Source of the DNA: Rhizobium rhizogenes NBRC 13257
GTDB lineage: Bacteria > Pseudomonadota > Alphaproteobacteria > Rhizobiales > Rhizobiaceae
DNA length: 64,000 nt
Assembly (NCBI RefSeq): GCF_000696095.1
Contig: NZ_BAYX01000009.1
Span: forward strand, 186,001-250,000
Reading direction: 5' to 3'
Below, one piece after another: positions 26,268-35,204 of this stretch; positions within the stretch are counted from its first letter, which is position 1; each line of letters starts with the position of its first letter. Made by a program: the position numbers and the translations under genes. The notes below the pieces were generated by a model. The model did no database searches, was not told the DNA's origin, and saw nothing but the letters and a program-made list of their open reading frames with translations.

Positions 26268-27050
26268 ATGGACAATTTCTTCATTACGAGAGACTTCGAC
26301 TGGCAGATACGGCGATCGTCCAATATCGACAGGTTTCTTAATTTGCTCACCAGGCGGTTCGGATTTAACGCCAACACCGCCGAGATGATCGACCGATCGA
26401 TCTACAAATTTACCGGCCTTAAATTTTCGCCGACCCGTTCGGGAATTTCCACGAATGTGGAGCAGAGAATGAACATGTACCATCTGGTTTCACAGGCACT
26501 TGCCTATGACATAGATGGAGATCTGGTCGAGGTTGGCTGCAATGAGGGCCAATCATCCGTGCTCATCACAAAAGTCATAAACAGCTTCAGTTCCGATAAG
26601 AAACTGCATGTTTATGATAGCTTCGAGGGGCTTCCGTCCGCACGAAGCGAAGACGGAAACTCCTACAAGAAAGGCGATCTGGCAACATCTCAGGATGTGC
26701 TGATCAATAATTTTGCCGCACATGGCCTGGAGCCGCCCGTCATCCACAAAGGATGGTTTGAGGACACGCTCTCACAGGGCCTGCCGGATAAGATATGCTT
26801 TGCGTATCTGGATGGCGATCTCTACGATTCAATATTGGTCAGCTTGAAGTATGTGTATCCTCGCCTGTCCAGAGGAGCCGTTTGTCTTATTGACGATTAC
26901 TGCGATCCAAGCATCAACCCGGATGGCTGGAACCATTTGCCCGGCGTCAAAAAAGCCTGTGACGAATTCATGGCGGATAAGCCGGAGAAGATTTGCTACA
27001 TCTATTCCGGCTCGTTCACACATGCATATTTCCGCAAGAGCCTGAATTAG
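26268..27050 (+). CDS. TylF/MycF-like O-methyltransferase family protein
   Basis: 260 residues from the ATG at 26268, with GGAGGG about 8 bases upstream. The SAM-binding motif DLVEVGCNEGQSSVLITKVI (about residues 84-103) is followed by LHVYDSFEGLPSA, KICFAYLDGDLYDSILVSLK and AVCLIDDYCDPSINPDGW, the Mg-binding Asp-rich pattern of the TylF (macrocin O-methyltransferase) family. Many homologues act on sugars or surface polysaccharides. GC content is below that of its neighbours, which suggests transfer. Its last 35 bases overlap the convergent ABC-F gene. Confidence 0.82.
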   Translation: MDNFFITRDFDWQIRRSSNIDRFLNLLTRRFGFNANTAEMIDRSIYKFTGLKFSPTRSGISTNVEQRMNMYHLVSQALAYDIDGDLVEVGCNEGQSSVLITKVINSFSSDKKLHVYDSFEGLPSARSEDGNSYKKGDLATSQDVLINNFAAHGLEPPVIHKGWFEDTLSQGLPDKICFAYLDGDLYDSILVSLKYVYPRLSRGAVCLIDDYCDPSINPDGWNHLPGVKKACDEFMADKPEKICYIYSGSFTHAYFRKSLN

Positions 27051-28635
27051 ACCGCGCCGACAGCTCCAATCGACGCGAGATCCCGATATTCTCCAGAAAA
27101 ACCTCATCGTGACTGACCACCAGAAGAGCGCCATCATAAGCTCGCAATCCCGCCTCGACGGCGGCGATGGAATCGATATCGAGATGGTTTGTGGGTTCGT
27201 CGAGGATCAGCAGCGAAGGCGGTGTCGAGCCGCCGAGAACGCAGGCTAGGCCAGCGCGCAGCAATTGCCCGCCGCTGAGCGTGGAGACAAGTTGAAGTGC
27301 GGCATCTGCCCTGAACATGAAGCGGGCAAGGGCGGCGCGGCAGGCGTTTTCATCCGATTGCGGGTTTATCCGCCGGAAGTTATCGCGGATCGAGAGAGAC
27401 GGATCGAGCAGGCTGACCCGCTGGTCGAGCATGGAAAACGTCGTCATGACACGCACCTTCCCCGTCCAGGGGTTAAGCTCTCCGGAGATCAGCGCCAGCA
27501 ATGTCGTCTTGCCCGAACCATTCGCGCCGGTGACGGCGATCCGCTCCGGGCCTGTGATATCAAAGGAGAGATCGCGGATGATCGGTTGGTCCGGCCGATA
27601 GCCGGCGGTTACACTGTCGATCTTCAGGACGATCTTGTTGGCCGGCAGCCCGGTCGGCGGAAGCCTGACGGACAAAGGCTGGAGGATTTCGATACGACGG
27701 CGGGCGGCAGTGGCCTCCTCAAGCGCTTCCGTCCGCTGGCGTTCGGCAAGGCGTGCATTCTCGCCGCCCGTCATTTCGCTCCGTTCCTTCATCCCGCCCA
27801 GCAGGATACGCGGAATGCCACCCTTGGCGGCCTTCTTTTTGCCCATACGATCTTTTCGCGCCTGCCGCTCCACCGTCGCCTGCGCGGCGCGGACAACCTC
27901 GGCGACGCGCCTTTCGGCATCGGCAAGGTCGTGTTCCGCCGCTGCGAGTTCGAGTGCCTTGCGCTCGCGGTAGTGGCTCCAGTTGCCGCCATAGCGCGTG
28001 GCGCCGAGCGACGTCAGCTCGACGATGGCGTCTACCGTGTCGAGCAATGCCCGGTCATGGCTGACGACGATCGCGCCGCCGCGCCAGCTTGCGAGCAACG
28101 CGACCACAGCCTCCCTGCCCTCACGGTCCAGATTATTGGTCGGTTCGTCGAGAATAAGAAAATCGGGGTTGGTGAAAATCAGTGCGGCAAGGCCGGCGCG
28201 CGTGCGCTGGCCACCCGACAGCGCCGCAAGACGCGTCCAAGGTTCCGCATCGAGGCCGGCGCGGTCGAGAGCAGAAGCCAGACGCGTTTCCAGCAGCCAA
28301 TCCGCCGACGATAGCTCATCAGTCGTCGCTTCACCCGCTTCGGCGCGGTGAAGAACCGCTAGTGCGTCCCGTATCTGGAAGAGATCGGCGATGGTTTCGT
28401 CAGGCTCAACCTGAACGCTCTGGCGGAGCACACCGATGCTGCCCGCAAAGGATATAGCCCCGGATTGCGGGGGCTGCTCGCCGGCAATGAGCTTCAAGAG
28501 CGTCGTCTTTCCGACGCCGTTGCGGCCGACAAGGCCGGTGCGCTCGGCGCCGAAACTCAGATCGAGATTGGAAAAAAGCGGCCGGCCGTCAGGCGTGGAC
28601 CACGAAAGATTGGAAAGTGTGATGGATGCAGGCAT
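27016..28635 (-). CDS. ABC-F family ATPase (two nucleotide-binding domains)
   Basis: 539 residues from the ATG at 28635. Domain 1: Walker A VGRNGVGKTTLLKLIAG, signature LSGGQRTRAGLA, Walker B NPDFLILDEPTNNLDREG. Basic linker with QARKDRMGKKKAAKGG. Domain 2: TGANGSGKTTLLALISG, LSGGQLLRAGLACVLGG, SLLILDEPTNHLDIDSI. No membrane domain, so it is a soluble ABC-F protein acting on ribosomes (translation factor or antibiotic protection). The subtype is not certain. The 3' end overlaps the TylF-like gene tail to tail. Confidence 0.92.
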   Translation of the reverse strand: MPASITLSNLSWSTPDGRPLFSNLDLSFGAERTGLVGRNGVGKTTLLKLIAGEQPPQSGAISFAGSIGVLRQSVQVEPDETIADLFQIRDALAVLHRAEAGEATTDELSSADWLLETRLASALDRAGLDAEPWTRLAALSGGQRTRAGLAALIFTNPDFLILDEPTNNLDREGREAVVALLASWRGGAIVVSHDRALLDTVDAIVELTSLGATRYGGNWSHYRERKALELAAAEHDLADAERRVAEVVRAAQATVERQARKDRMGKKKAAKGGIPRILLGGMKERSEMTGGENARLAERQRTEALEEATAARRRIEILQPLSVRLPPTGLPANKIVLKIDSVTAGYRPDQPIIRDLSFDITGPERIAVTGANGSGKTTLLALISGELNPWTGKVRVMTTFSMLDQRVSLLDPSLSIRDNFRRINPQSDENACRAALARFMFRADAALQLVSTLSGGQLLRAGLACVLGGSTPPSLLILDEPTNHLDIDSIAAVEAGLRAYDGALLVVSHDEVFLENIGISRRLELSARSNSGSCGNMHV

Positions 28636-28802
28636 GGATATGGAATTCCCCGGTAACAAGGCTGGAAGGCATTGTGATCGGGTTGAAATCCATTGCGGCA
28701 CACATCCTGTTGGAATGACGGATGCCGATAATTTAAGCGACAACCATTTTCAGTTCAAGCCTACCTCGATAGTGTCGAGAAAGCTGAGGACACGGCTCTT
28801 TG

Positions 28803-28844
28803 AAAAGAAAAAACCCGGTGTCGGCACTGAGGCCGGACACCGGG
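28803..28844 (-). terminator. Rho-independent terminator of the DUF1127 gene
   Basis: On the minus strand CCCGGTGTC and GACACCGGG form a 9-bp stem that extends inward as GGC/GCC with one bulge (28814-28844), followed by TTTTTTCTTTTC. It lies about 50 bases past the DUF1127 stop. This is the clearest intrinsic terminator in the window. Confidence 0.85.
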
Positions 28845-28896
28845 CAAGAAGCAGGGCTTATTGGCTATCACCCTGCGGGGAAACGGCTGGCCGGCA

Positions 28897-29196
28897 TCAG
28901 CGGCGAATGCTGTCGAGGCCGAAGAGGCGCGCGCGGTGACGCGCCGAATTGCTCAACTGACAGGACGGATCCTCGAAGAAGGTTGAGGTCGTCAGCGCTG
29001 ACATCAGGTCCTGGCGTGTCAGGCCGATATCCATTAGCTGGCTGTCGTTCAGCTCATGCAGATAATTGATCTCGCGGCGGTTGCGGAATGTGCGCCAGAC
29101 CTTTGCCATCTTATCGAAAGCAAGCGTCAGGCGTGCCGTCAGGGGCAGCGACGGCCTTGCGTGGCCGAGATGTAGTGTCCGGTCTGTCGTGCTCAT
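28897..29196 (-). CDS. DUF1127 domain protein
   Basis: 99 residues from the ATG at 29196. The DUF1127 core is at about residues 37-68: TFRNRREINYLHELNDSQLM then DIGLTRQDL. The C-terminal 30 residues (SCQLSNSARHRARLFGLDSI) form a basic tail. Small DUF1127 proteins are common in alphaproteobacteria; some affect RNA turnover and phosphate or carbon metabolism, but the role of this one is unknown. It has its own strong terminator, is monocistronic, and is divergent from a LysR gene at 29393. Confidence 0.85.
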   Translation of the reverse strand: MSTTDRTLHLGHARPSLPLTARLTLAFDKMAKVWRTFRNRREINYLHELNDSQLMDIGLTRQDLMSALTTSTFFEDPSCQLSNSARHRARLFGLDSIRR

Positions 29197-29392
29197 TTCA
29201 AGGTCCTTTCCTTCAGGCACGCGCTAGCCGAGCCCCTTCCCGGTGGTGCGGGAAAGGGGTTGGCTGGGAGGAATTCAGCAGGAAGTCTGTCGATTGGTAT
29301 GCTGATTTGCATTAGGAAGATGCCAAACACCTATTGATCAGTCCAACGAATGTTTCTAATGGTAAGCATCAAACTCTTTTATAGGTGAGATC

Positions 29393-30346
29393 ATGTCCGC
29401 GCCGCTTGATAACGATCAGTTGCAGACCTTCATCGCCATCGTGGATTCCGGCAGCTTCACCAAGGCGGCCGACCGTGTGTTCAAGACGCAGTCGGCGGTG
29501 TCCATGCAGATGCGCCGGCTGGAAGAGCGCGTCGGCAAGCAGCTTTTCATCAAGGACGGCCGCGGCAACCGGCTGACCGCCGAAGGCGAAAAGCTGCTCA
29601 ACTATGCCCGCCGCATCATCCGCCTGAACAATGAGGCGATCGCCGCCTTCGACGACAACCGGCTCGAGGGCACGCTGCGCATCGGCACGCCCGACGATTA
29701 TGCCGACCGCTACATGCCGGAGATCATCGGCCGCTTCGCCAAGACGCATCCGAATGTCGAGCTCTATATCGTCTGCGAACCCTCCGTCGATCTCGCCGAG
29801 CGCATGCATCGCGGCGAACTCGATATCGCGCTGGTCACCCATAATCCGCGTGAGAGAATGTCGGATGTGGTGCGGACCGAGCCGCTGTGCTGGGTCGGAT
29901 CGGCCAATCATCCGCTCCGTGACGACGCGCCCATTCCGCTCGCCGTCGGACGACGCGACTGCCCGTGGCGTCAGCTTGCCTGCTCAGCGCTTGACGCCGG
30001 CGGCCGTGACTATCAGGTCCTGTTCACAAGCTGGTCCTGCACCGTTGTCGCATCTGCCGTCCTTGCCGGCATGGCGGTATCGGTGATGCCGGAATCGGCG
30101 CTGCGCACGGGCATGAAGGTACTGACCCAGGCCGACGGCTTCCCGCCTTTGCCGCCGGTTCAGATCGGCATCATGAAGCGGCCGGGCCTTTCGGTGTCGT
30201 TGATGAATGCCATCACCGCCCATATCTCCGCCTGCCTCGACAACATCACGCCGGCGGCGATCGACGACGATCTCGATGGCGAGGTGAAGACCTTTCCGCG
30301 CGCCTATCCGCGTCTGCGCGCCGGACATATTCTCCCGGGTTGGTGA
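29393..30346 (+). CDS. LysR-family transcriptional regulator
   Basis: 317 residues. HTH: LDNDQLQTFIAIVDSGSFTK and QSAVSMQMRRLEERVGKQLF. The effector domain includes GTLRIGTPDDYADRYMPEII (about residues 93-112) and ends in a C-terminal extension, GEVKTFPRAYPRLRAGHILP. It is divergent from the DUF1127 gene with 196 bases between the starts. The target and effector are unknown. Confidence 0.9.
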   Translation: MSAPLDNDQLQTFIAIVDSGSFTKAADRVFKTQSAVSMQMRRLEERVGKQLFIKDGRGNRLTAEGEKLLNYARRIIRLNNEAIAAFDDNRLEGTLRIGTPDDYADRYMPEIIGRFAKTHPNVELYIVCEPSVDLAERMHRGELDIALVTHNPRERMSDVVRTEPLCWVGSANHPLRDDAPIPLAVGRRDCPWRQLACSALDAGGRDYQVLFTSWSCTVVASAVLAGMAVSVMPESALRTGMKVLTQADGFPPLPPVQIGIMKRPGLSVSLMNAITAHISACLDNITPAAIDDDLDGEVKTFPRAYPRLRAGHILPGW

Positions 30347-30370
30347 GAATTATAGGCAGTAGCTAAAACC

Positions 30371-31015
30371 CTACTGCCTATTGCCTGCCGTTGGCTCCGC
30401 AAACAGCGTCGCCCGGATTACCTGCTTCCATTCGTTGAGCATGCGGACCGCCAGCGCCTTGTCGCTCATGATGGCGAGGCGGACGGAGGCGCCGATCAGA
30501 TGGCTGAAGAGCTGGGTGCGAGCCTGCAGATCGATGGAGCTATCGGCCGGGAGGAAGGGTTCGATACCCTTGAGAAAGATCTCGGCGACGCGATTGCTAT
30601 GCTGGATGTTGAGCTTCAGCAGATCCCCGTCCATTTCCGTCCCGAGCCACACGCCCATATAGGTCGGATCGCCACGAAATTCGCGGTAGTACCAGTCGAC
30701 CATGCCGCAAACCAGATCGACGGCATGGTCGAGTGACGTTACGGTGGCGAAGACTTCCTTCGTCTTCTGCTGAACGAGAACCGCGTGGCGGTCGAACAGC
30801 GCCGTGACGATCGCCGCCTTTTCAGGAAAATATTGGTAGACGGAACCAATCGGCACGCCGGCCACGGCAGCAAGCTCCGTCATCTTCATGGTGCTGACGC
30901 CTTTTTCCGCGATAAGCTGTGCCGCCGCCGCCAGGATGACATCGACGCGCTGGATGCTACGCTCCTGTTTCGGCTGCTTGCGGAATTCGATGCGGGCTGG
31001 TTTTTCCGGGCTCAT
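30371..31015 (-). CDS. TetR/AcrR-family transcriptional regulator
   Basis: 214 residues. TetR HTH at about residues 20-65: RVDVILAAAAQLIAEKGVST, ELAAVAGVPIGSVYQYFPEK. The C-terminal ligand domain contains WLGTEMDGDLLKLNIQHSNR. Basic N-terminal tail (FRKQPKQERS). It converges with the LysR gene at 29393. The 194 bases on its 5' side carry the terminator at 31151-31180 and presumably its promoter. Confidence 0.9.
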   Translation of the reverse strand: MSPEKPARIEFRKQPKQERSIQRVDVILAAAAQLIAEKGVSTMKMTELAAVAGVPIGSVYQYFPEKAAIVTALFDRHAVLVQQKTKEVFATVTSLDHAVDLVCGMVDWYYREFRGDPTYMGVWLGTEMDGDLLKLNIQHSNRVAEIFLKGIEPFLPADSSIDLQARTQLFSHLIGASVRLAIMSDKALAVRMLNEWKQVIRATLFAEPTAGNRQ

Positions 31016-31150
31016 GCATTTCCCGTTTCATTGTCACAAAAGCGACGCCCGAAGACGCGGGCAAGCTATGCCTCTGGCATACTCAATGGACGTAAAGGGG
31101 AAAAGTCCAATTTTACATGCAATATGTAATAGCGCACTCCCGCCGAGTCG

Positions 31151-31180
31151 ACAAAGGCCGAAGTGTGCTCCGGCCTTTGT
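31151..31180 (-). terminator. Hairpin terminator downstream of the MAPEG gene
   Basis: Perfect 10-bp arms ACAAAGGCCG and CGGCCTTTGT with a 10-base loop. On the minus strand the stem ends in TTTGT, giving a short U-run. It lies 30 bases past the MAPEG stop, at the end of the guaB-membrane protein-MAPEG gene run. Confidence 0.6.
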
Positions 31181-31209
31181 ATTCGCGTGAAAGCGACGCT
31201 GCGGGCGGC

Positions 31210-31647
31210 TCAGGCCGGCATGGCCTGCGTAACGGCGAGCCAGACGGCAAGCCAGGCCCACATGCCGGCAAGGACGATATAGCCAAGGGCGAAGAGCGGG
31301 CTGCGATAGCGCAGATTGTTGCTGGTGACATGCACATAGGCGTGGGCGTAGCGCGTGGCGACAAAGACCCAGGCGAGGATTACGGCCGGCAGATTATCCG
31401 CCTGTGCGATGAACAGCGTGATACAGCAGGCATGGAAAAGGACGGGGAGCTCGAATTGGTTGGCGATGCTGTTGCGCACTACCAGGCTCTCCGCCGCCTC
31501 GTTGGCGGCATGGTTCTCACGAAACTGCGATAGCCGGATCTTACCCGCCTTGACGAGGTCGCGGCGGCGCAGGCCCAATAGCCCGTAGAGAATATAGACA
31601 AGCCCCGCATGGGCCACCATGGGCCACAACATTTCATAGCCGGTCAC
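31210..31647 (-). CDS. MAPEG-family membrane protein
   Basis: 145 residues with four predicted helices. The pattern MLWPMVAHAGLVYILYGLLG, then the conserved NQFELPVLFHACCITLFIA (about residues 62-80) and RYAHAYVHVTSNNLRYRSPL, is that of bacterial MAPEG proteins (glutathione/eicosanoid-related membrane enzymes). The E-x-P motif (FELPVLF) is characteristic. Function in bacteria is largely unknown. It lies 43 bases downstream of another membrane-protein gene in the guaB run. Confidence 0.85.
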   Translation of the reverse strand: MTGYEMLWPMVAHAGLVYILYGLLGLRRRDLVKAGKIRLSQFRENHAANEAAESLVVRNSIANQFELPVLFHACCITLFIAQADNLPAVILAWVFVATRYAHAYVHVTSNNLRYRSPLFALGYIVLAGMWAWLAVWLAVTQAMPA

Positions 31648-31690
31648 GCCTCCAACTCCTTTACGATTTCAAAGCGGCTGAAGCGACCGC

Positions 31691-32281
31691 TCAGGACGGC
31701 TTGGATCCGCCGGGAGACAGGTAACGAAAAATCGAGAAACGGGCCAGCAGAATGATGGTGATGACAAGCGACAGGAACTTCAGCCGCACGATGATCGGCA
31801 ACAGGCCCGAGAGCAGTGCCACAGTGCCGTCCGACGGCGTGGCCGGCGGATAGAGCAGCAGCCCGGCGATATTCTCCGCATAATCCATCACGCCATAGAC
31901 GATCGGCAGGCAAAAGATCGCGGTAATCGCCGCCGATGGAATTGACCGGCCGAAGAAGGTTCCGCGCGGCCCGACCAGCCGCAGCAGGCAGAAGAGGAAC
32001 CCGCCGAGCACCAGCGGGAAGATCAATTCAGGCCCAAGATACATGGAATGCAGGATATCAGCCGGATCGGAGTGATCCTTGAGGTAACGCACCATGGCAA
32101 CGACATCTTCGGCCTCGTAGCCGCCGATGCGCGCGTCCAGCATCTGCTGGCCCGCCGATGCATTGCGGAAGGCGGTGACGAAGCCCGCATAGATCCAGGC
32201 AAACAGCGCCAGCGACAGGGCCGCAAGGATCGCCGTCAGGCCCTGGAGGGACCTGACATTGTCTTCAGCGCCATTCGGCAT
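31691..32281 (-). CDS. Hypothetical inner-membrane protein after guaB
   Basis: 196 residues with about four hydrophobic helices: near residues 12-35 (LQGLTAILAALSLALFAWIY), 85-105 (LIFPLVLGGFLFCLLRL), 115-140, and 160-182 (FLSLVITIILLARFSIF). A hydrophilic loop (GGYEAEDVVAMVRYLKDHSD) follows helix 1. The ATG lies only 3 bases after the guaB stop, so it is translated from the same mRNA. I do not recognise the family. Confidence 0.75.
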   Translation of the reverse strand: MPNGAEDNVRSLQGLTAILAALSLALFAWIYAGFVTAFRNASAGQQMLDARIGGYEAEDVVAMVRYLKDHSDPADILHSMYLGPELIFPLVLGGFLFCLLRLVGPRGTFFGRSIPSAAITAIFCLPIVYGVMDYAENIAGLLLYPPATPSDGTVALLSGLLPIIVRLKFLSLVITIILLARFSIFRYLSPGGSKPS

Positions 32282-32284
32282 CGA

Positions 32285-33769
32285 TCAGCCGCCGGAACCC
32301 GGATAGTTCGGGCTTTCGCGGGTGATGGTGACGTCATGGGCGTGGCTTTCGCGCAGGCCCGCGCCGGAGATGCGTACGAAGGTGGCGCGCTCCTGGAAGT
32401 CCTTGAGATCGGCGCCGCCGACATAACCCATGGCAGCCTTGAGGCCGCCGGCGAGCTGGTGCAGCACGCCCGAGACCGGGCCCTTGTAGGGCACCTGACC
32501 TTCGATGCCTTCCGGCACCAGCTTCAGCGTGTCGCGCACTTCCGCCTGGAAGTAGCGATCGGCAGAGCCGCGTGCCATGGCTCCGACGGAACCCATGCCG
32601 CGATACGCCTTGAACGAGCGACCCTGGTAAAGATAGACCTCGCCCGGGCTTTCATCGGTGCCGGCCAGCAGCGAGCCGACCATGGCGGCGGATGCGCCGG
32701 CGGCAATCGCCTTGGCCAGGTCACCAGAGTACTTGATGCCGCCATCGGCGATAACAGGGATGTTCTGATCCTGCGCGGCCTGGACCGCCGACATGATGGC
32801 CGCGAGCTGCGGCACGCCGACGCCGGCGACGATACGGGTCGTGCAGATGGAGCCGGGGCCGATGCCGACCTTGACGGCGTCCGCGCCGGCATCGATCAGC
32901 GCTCGCGTGCCGTCATAGGTGGCGACGTTGCCGGCCATGATGCGAACCGAATTGGTGAGCTTCTTGACGCGAGTGACGGCATCGAGGACGCGCTGCGAAT
33001 GGCCATGGGCGGTATCGACGACCAGCAGGTCGACGCCAGCATCGATCAGGCGTTCGGCACGCTCGAAGCCGTCGTCACCGACGCTGATGGCGGCGGCGGC
33101 GCGAAGGCGGCCCTGCGCGTCCTTGGAGGCATTCGGATTAAGCTGCGACTTTTCGATGTCCTTGACGGTGATCAGACCGATGAGGCGACCTTCGCCGTCG
33201 ACAACCAGCAGCTTCTCGATGCGGTGCGTATGCAGCAGGCGCTTGGCTTCCTGCTGCTGCACGCCGTCGGCAACCGTGATCAGGTTTTCGTGGGTCATCA
33301 ACTCGTGGATCTTCTGCTCCGGATTGGAGGCGAAGCGGACGTCACGGTTGGTGAGGATGCCGACCAGGCGCTGCGACTTCTCAACGACAGGAATGCCGGA
33401 AATGCCGTGGGCCTTCATCAGGCCGAGCGCGTCGGCGAGCGTCGCGTCGGGGCCGATCGTCACCGGATTGACCACCATGCCGCTTTCGAACTTCTTGACC
33501 TGGCGGACCTCTTCGGCCTGCTGCACAGGGGTCAGATTGCGGTGGATAACACCCAGGCCGCCGGCCTGGGCCATGGCGATGGCAAGACGGCCTTCCGTCA
33601 CCGTATCCATGGCGGCCGACATGATCGGCAGGTTGAGCTCGATATCCTGGGCGATGCGGGTGGCGATATTCGTCTGGCCGGGCATGACCTCGGAGTGTCC
33701 CGGCTGCAGGAGCACGTCGTCGAAGGTAAGGGCGTCTAACCCGGTTGACGTTTCAATAATGCGAGCCAT
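32285..33769 (-). CDS. guaB: IMP dehydrogenase
   Basis: 494 residues from the ATG at 33769 (MARIIETSTGLDALTFDDVL). The catalytic loop GIGPGSICTTRIVAGVGVPQ places the nucleophile at Cys309. Two CBS domains sit at about residues 95-205 (LMKAHGISGIPVVEKSQRLV, LLVVDGEGRLIGLITVKDI). The flap contains YRGMGSVGAMARGSADRYF. It oxidises IMP to XMP with NAD, the committed step of GTP synthesis. Two membrane-protein genes follow in the same direction. Confidence 0.97.
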   Translation of the reverse strand: MARIIETSTGLDALTFDDVLLQPGHSEVMPGQTNIATRIAQDIELNLPIMSAAMDTVTEGRLAIAMAQAGGLGVIHRNLTPVQQAEEVRQVKKFESGMVVNPVTIGPDATLADALGLMKAHGISGIPVVEKSQRLVGILTNRDVRFASNPEQKIHELMTHENLITVADGVQQQEAKRLLHTHRIEKLLVVDGEGRLIGLITVKDIEKSQLNPNASKDAQGRLRAAAAISVGDDGFERAERLIDAGVDLLVVDTAHGHSQRVLDAVTRVKKLTNSVRIMAGNVATYDGTRALIDAGADAVKVGIGPGSICTTRIVAGVGVPQLAAIMSAVQAAQDQNIPVIADGGIKYSGDLAKAIAAGASAAMVGSLLAGTDESPGEVYLYQGRSFKAYRGMGSVGAMARGSADRYFQAEVRDTLKLVPEGIEGQVPYKGPVSGVLHQLAGGLKAAMGYVGGADLKDFQERATFVRISGAGLRESHAHDVTITRESPNYPGSGG

Positions 33770-33984
33770 GGCCAATTCCTTCGTCTTTAAAAAACAGGAC
33801 AGCTCCGGAACGAATCGTCTACCGGGCGATCTTGCAAGTGTTGCTTGGAAGTTGGCGAGGGCTGGTAACACGTCTATGACAGGAAGGGAATAGTAAAATG
33901 CGCTGGGCAGCCGCAGGCCAGCCCGAGCGCAAATGCATAGCCAATCTCAGGACGCTTTTCCCGGCATCTTTACGCTGACCATCC

Positions 33985-34857
33985 TCACAGATCGAACTGA
34001 TAGGTCTTCGGCACATAGCGGAAACCTTCCGGCTGCTTCTCGACAAAACCGACAGCCGGGAACGGCATGTGAAAGCCGAGGAAAGGGATGCGGTCGGTAG
34101 CGATCATGTCGAAGACGCGGCGGCGGGTCCTGGCGGCCTGCGCCTTGTCCGTATCGAAGCGAACTTCCCAATCCGGGCGCCCGAGCGACAGAATATAGTG
34201 GTTGGCCGTATCGCCGGTCATGACTAGCTGCTTGCCCTCCGATTCGAGATGGAAGACGAGATGGCCGGGCGTGTGGCCCGGAGCAAGCATCGCGGTCATG
34301 CCGCTGACGATCTGGTCGCCCTCCTTGAGGAAGGTCATCTTCTCGGCAAAGGGTACGACATTGGCAAGCACCGCCTTGTGGCCGCCCTCTGCCGGTGTTC
34401 CCTCGCGGGCCTTGTTGGTCCAGAATCCGTATTCGATCTCGCCGGTGACATAGCGCGCATTCGGAAAGGCCGGAGCACCGTCCTCCAGCAGCCCGTTGAT
34501 ATGGTCGCCATGCAGATGCGTTAGGGCGACCACAGTCACCTGCTCCGGCGTATAACCAGCGGCCTTCAGGCCTTCACGGAACCGACCCAAGCCGCGGGCG
34601 CGGCCGGCGGCACCGAAGCCGGTATCGACGACGATGAGGTCGGAGCCGGTGTCGATGATGGCGGGCGCATAGCTGTTGACGAATTTCTCGGTCGGCAGGA
34701 AGTTCTGCGCCAGGAGCTTGCGCACCGTATCCGGCGTCTGGTTCGAACCGAAGGTTTCCCAGGGATTGTCCATGACGTTTGCGCCATCCTTGACGACGGT
34801 GACGGTGCAGGACCCCAGCTTGAACCGATGGGTTTCGGGCGGCAGAACAACACTCAT
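33985..34857 (-). CDS. MBL-fold metallo-hydrolase
   Basis: 290 residues from the ATG at 34857; an in-frame start at 34908 is possible. Zinc motif LTHLHGDHINGLLEDG (HxHxDH), then a later ligand His in MLAPGHTPGHLVFHLES and Asp in LVMTGDTANHYILS. The N-terminal DLIVVDTGFGAAGRARGL is typical of lactonase or quorum-quencher-like MBL hydrolases, but the substrate is not established. It is divergent from an MFS pump, with paired operator-like repeats between. The 215 bases between it and guaB hold no gene that I can support. Confidence 0.88.
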   Translation of the reverse strand: MSVVLPPETHRFKLGSCTVTVVKDGANVMDNPWETFGSNQTPDTVRKLLAQNFLPTEKFVNSYAPAIIDTGSDLIVVDTGFGAAGRARGLGRFREGLKAAGYTPEQVTVVALTHLHGDHINGLLEDGAPAFPNARYVTGEIEYGFWTNKAREGTPAEGGHKAVLANVVPFAEKMTFLKEGDQIVSGMTAMLAPGHTPGHLVFHLESEGKQLVMTGDTANHYILSLGRPDWEVRFDTDKAQAARTRRRVFDMIATDRIPFLGFHMPFPAVGFVEKQPEGFRYVPKTYQFDL

Positions 34858-35000
34858 GATCTCATTCTCTCCAATGGTAGCAACGTAAGCCGCGCCTGTC
34901 ATCGTCATCGGTCGTTGCAGGCTGAAACACGATCTTTCACGGCTGGCAATTTGGCCATGACATATCCAGCCAAATCCGCTAATAGACCGAATGACGTTTT

Positions 35001-35030
35001 ATGCGTTTAGCATTTACATGCGCTTAGCAT
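35001..35030. promoter_or_regulatory. Two tandem palindromic boxes, candidate repressor operators
   Basis: ATGCGTTTAGCAT (35001-35013) and ATGCGCTTAGCAT (35018-35030) differ at one base, are each dyad-symmetric (ATGC-N5-GCAT), and are spaced 17 bases start to start. They lie in the 347-base gap between the divergent MBL and MFS genes, which holds no other gene. The form suits two dimers of a TetR- or MarR-type repressor on one side of the helix or nearly so. Confidence 0.55.
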
Positions 35031-35065
35031 ATGTCAAACCTGGTAACCTATACCGGGCCATATCA

Positions 35066-35087
35066 GGCATCACGAAGACGTGATGCC
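35066..35087. promoter_or_regulatory. Stem-loop upstream of the MFS gene
   Basis: GGCATCAC and GTGATGCC pair perfectly (9 bp with the inner G-C, loop AAGA). No T-tract follows on either strand. In the MFS leader, about 120 bases before the start, it may be another operator or an mRNA structure. Confidence 0.35.
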
Positions 35088-35204
35088 CGGGAGGCCACGC
35101 GGTAGATTCGGGGATTGGCAGAGACAGTACATAGGACTACAGAGCGAGTGCCCGCCGCAAGCGGCGCCCTTTCCCGAAGACACCACCCATCAAGGCATCT
35201 GCCT

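Noticed and set aside
32048..33739. 563-codon plus-strand frame opposite guaB
   Set aside because: The minus strand is unambiguous IMP dehydrogenase with catalytic Cys and CBS domains; the plus frame shows no family pattern.
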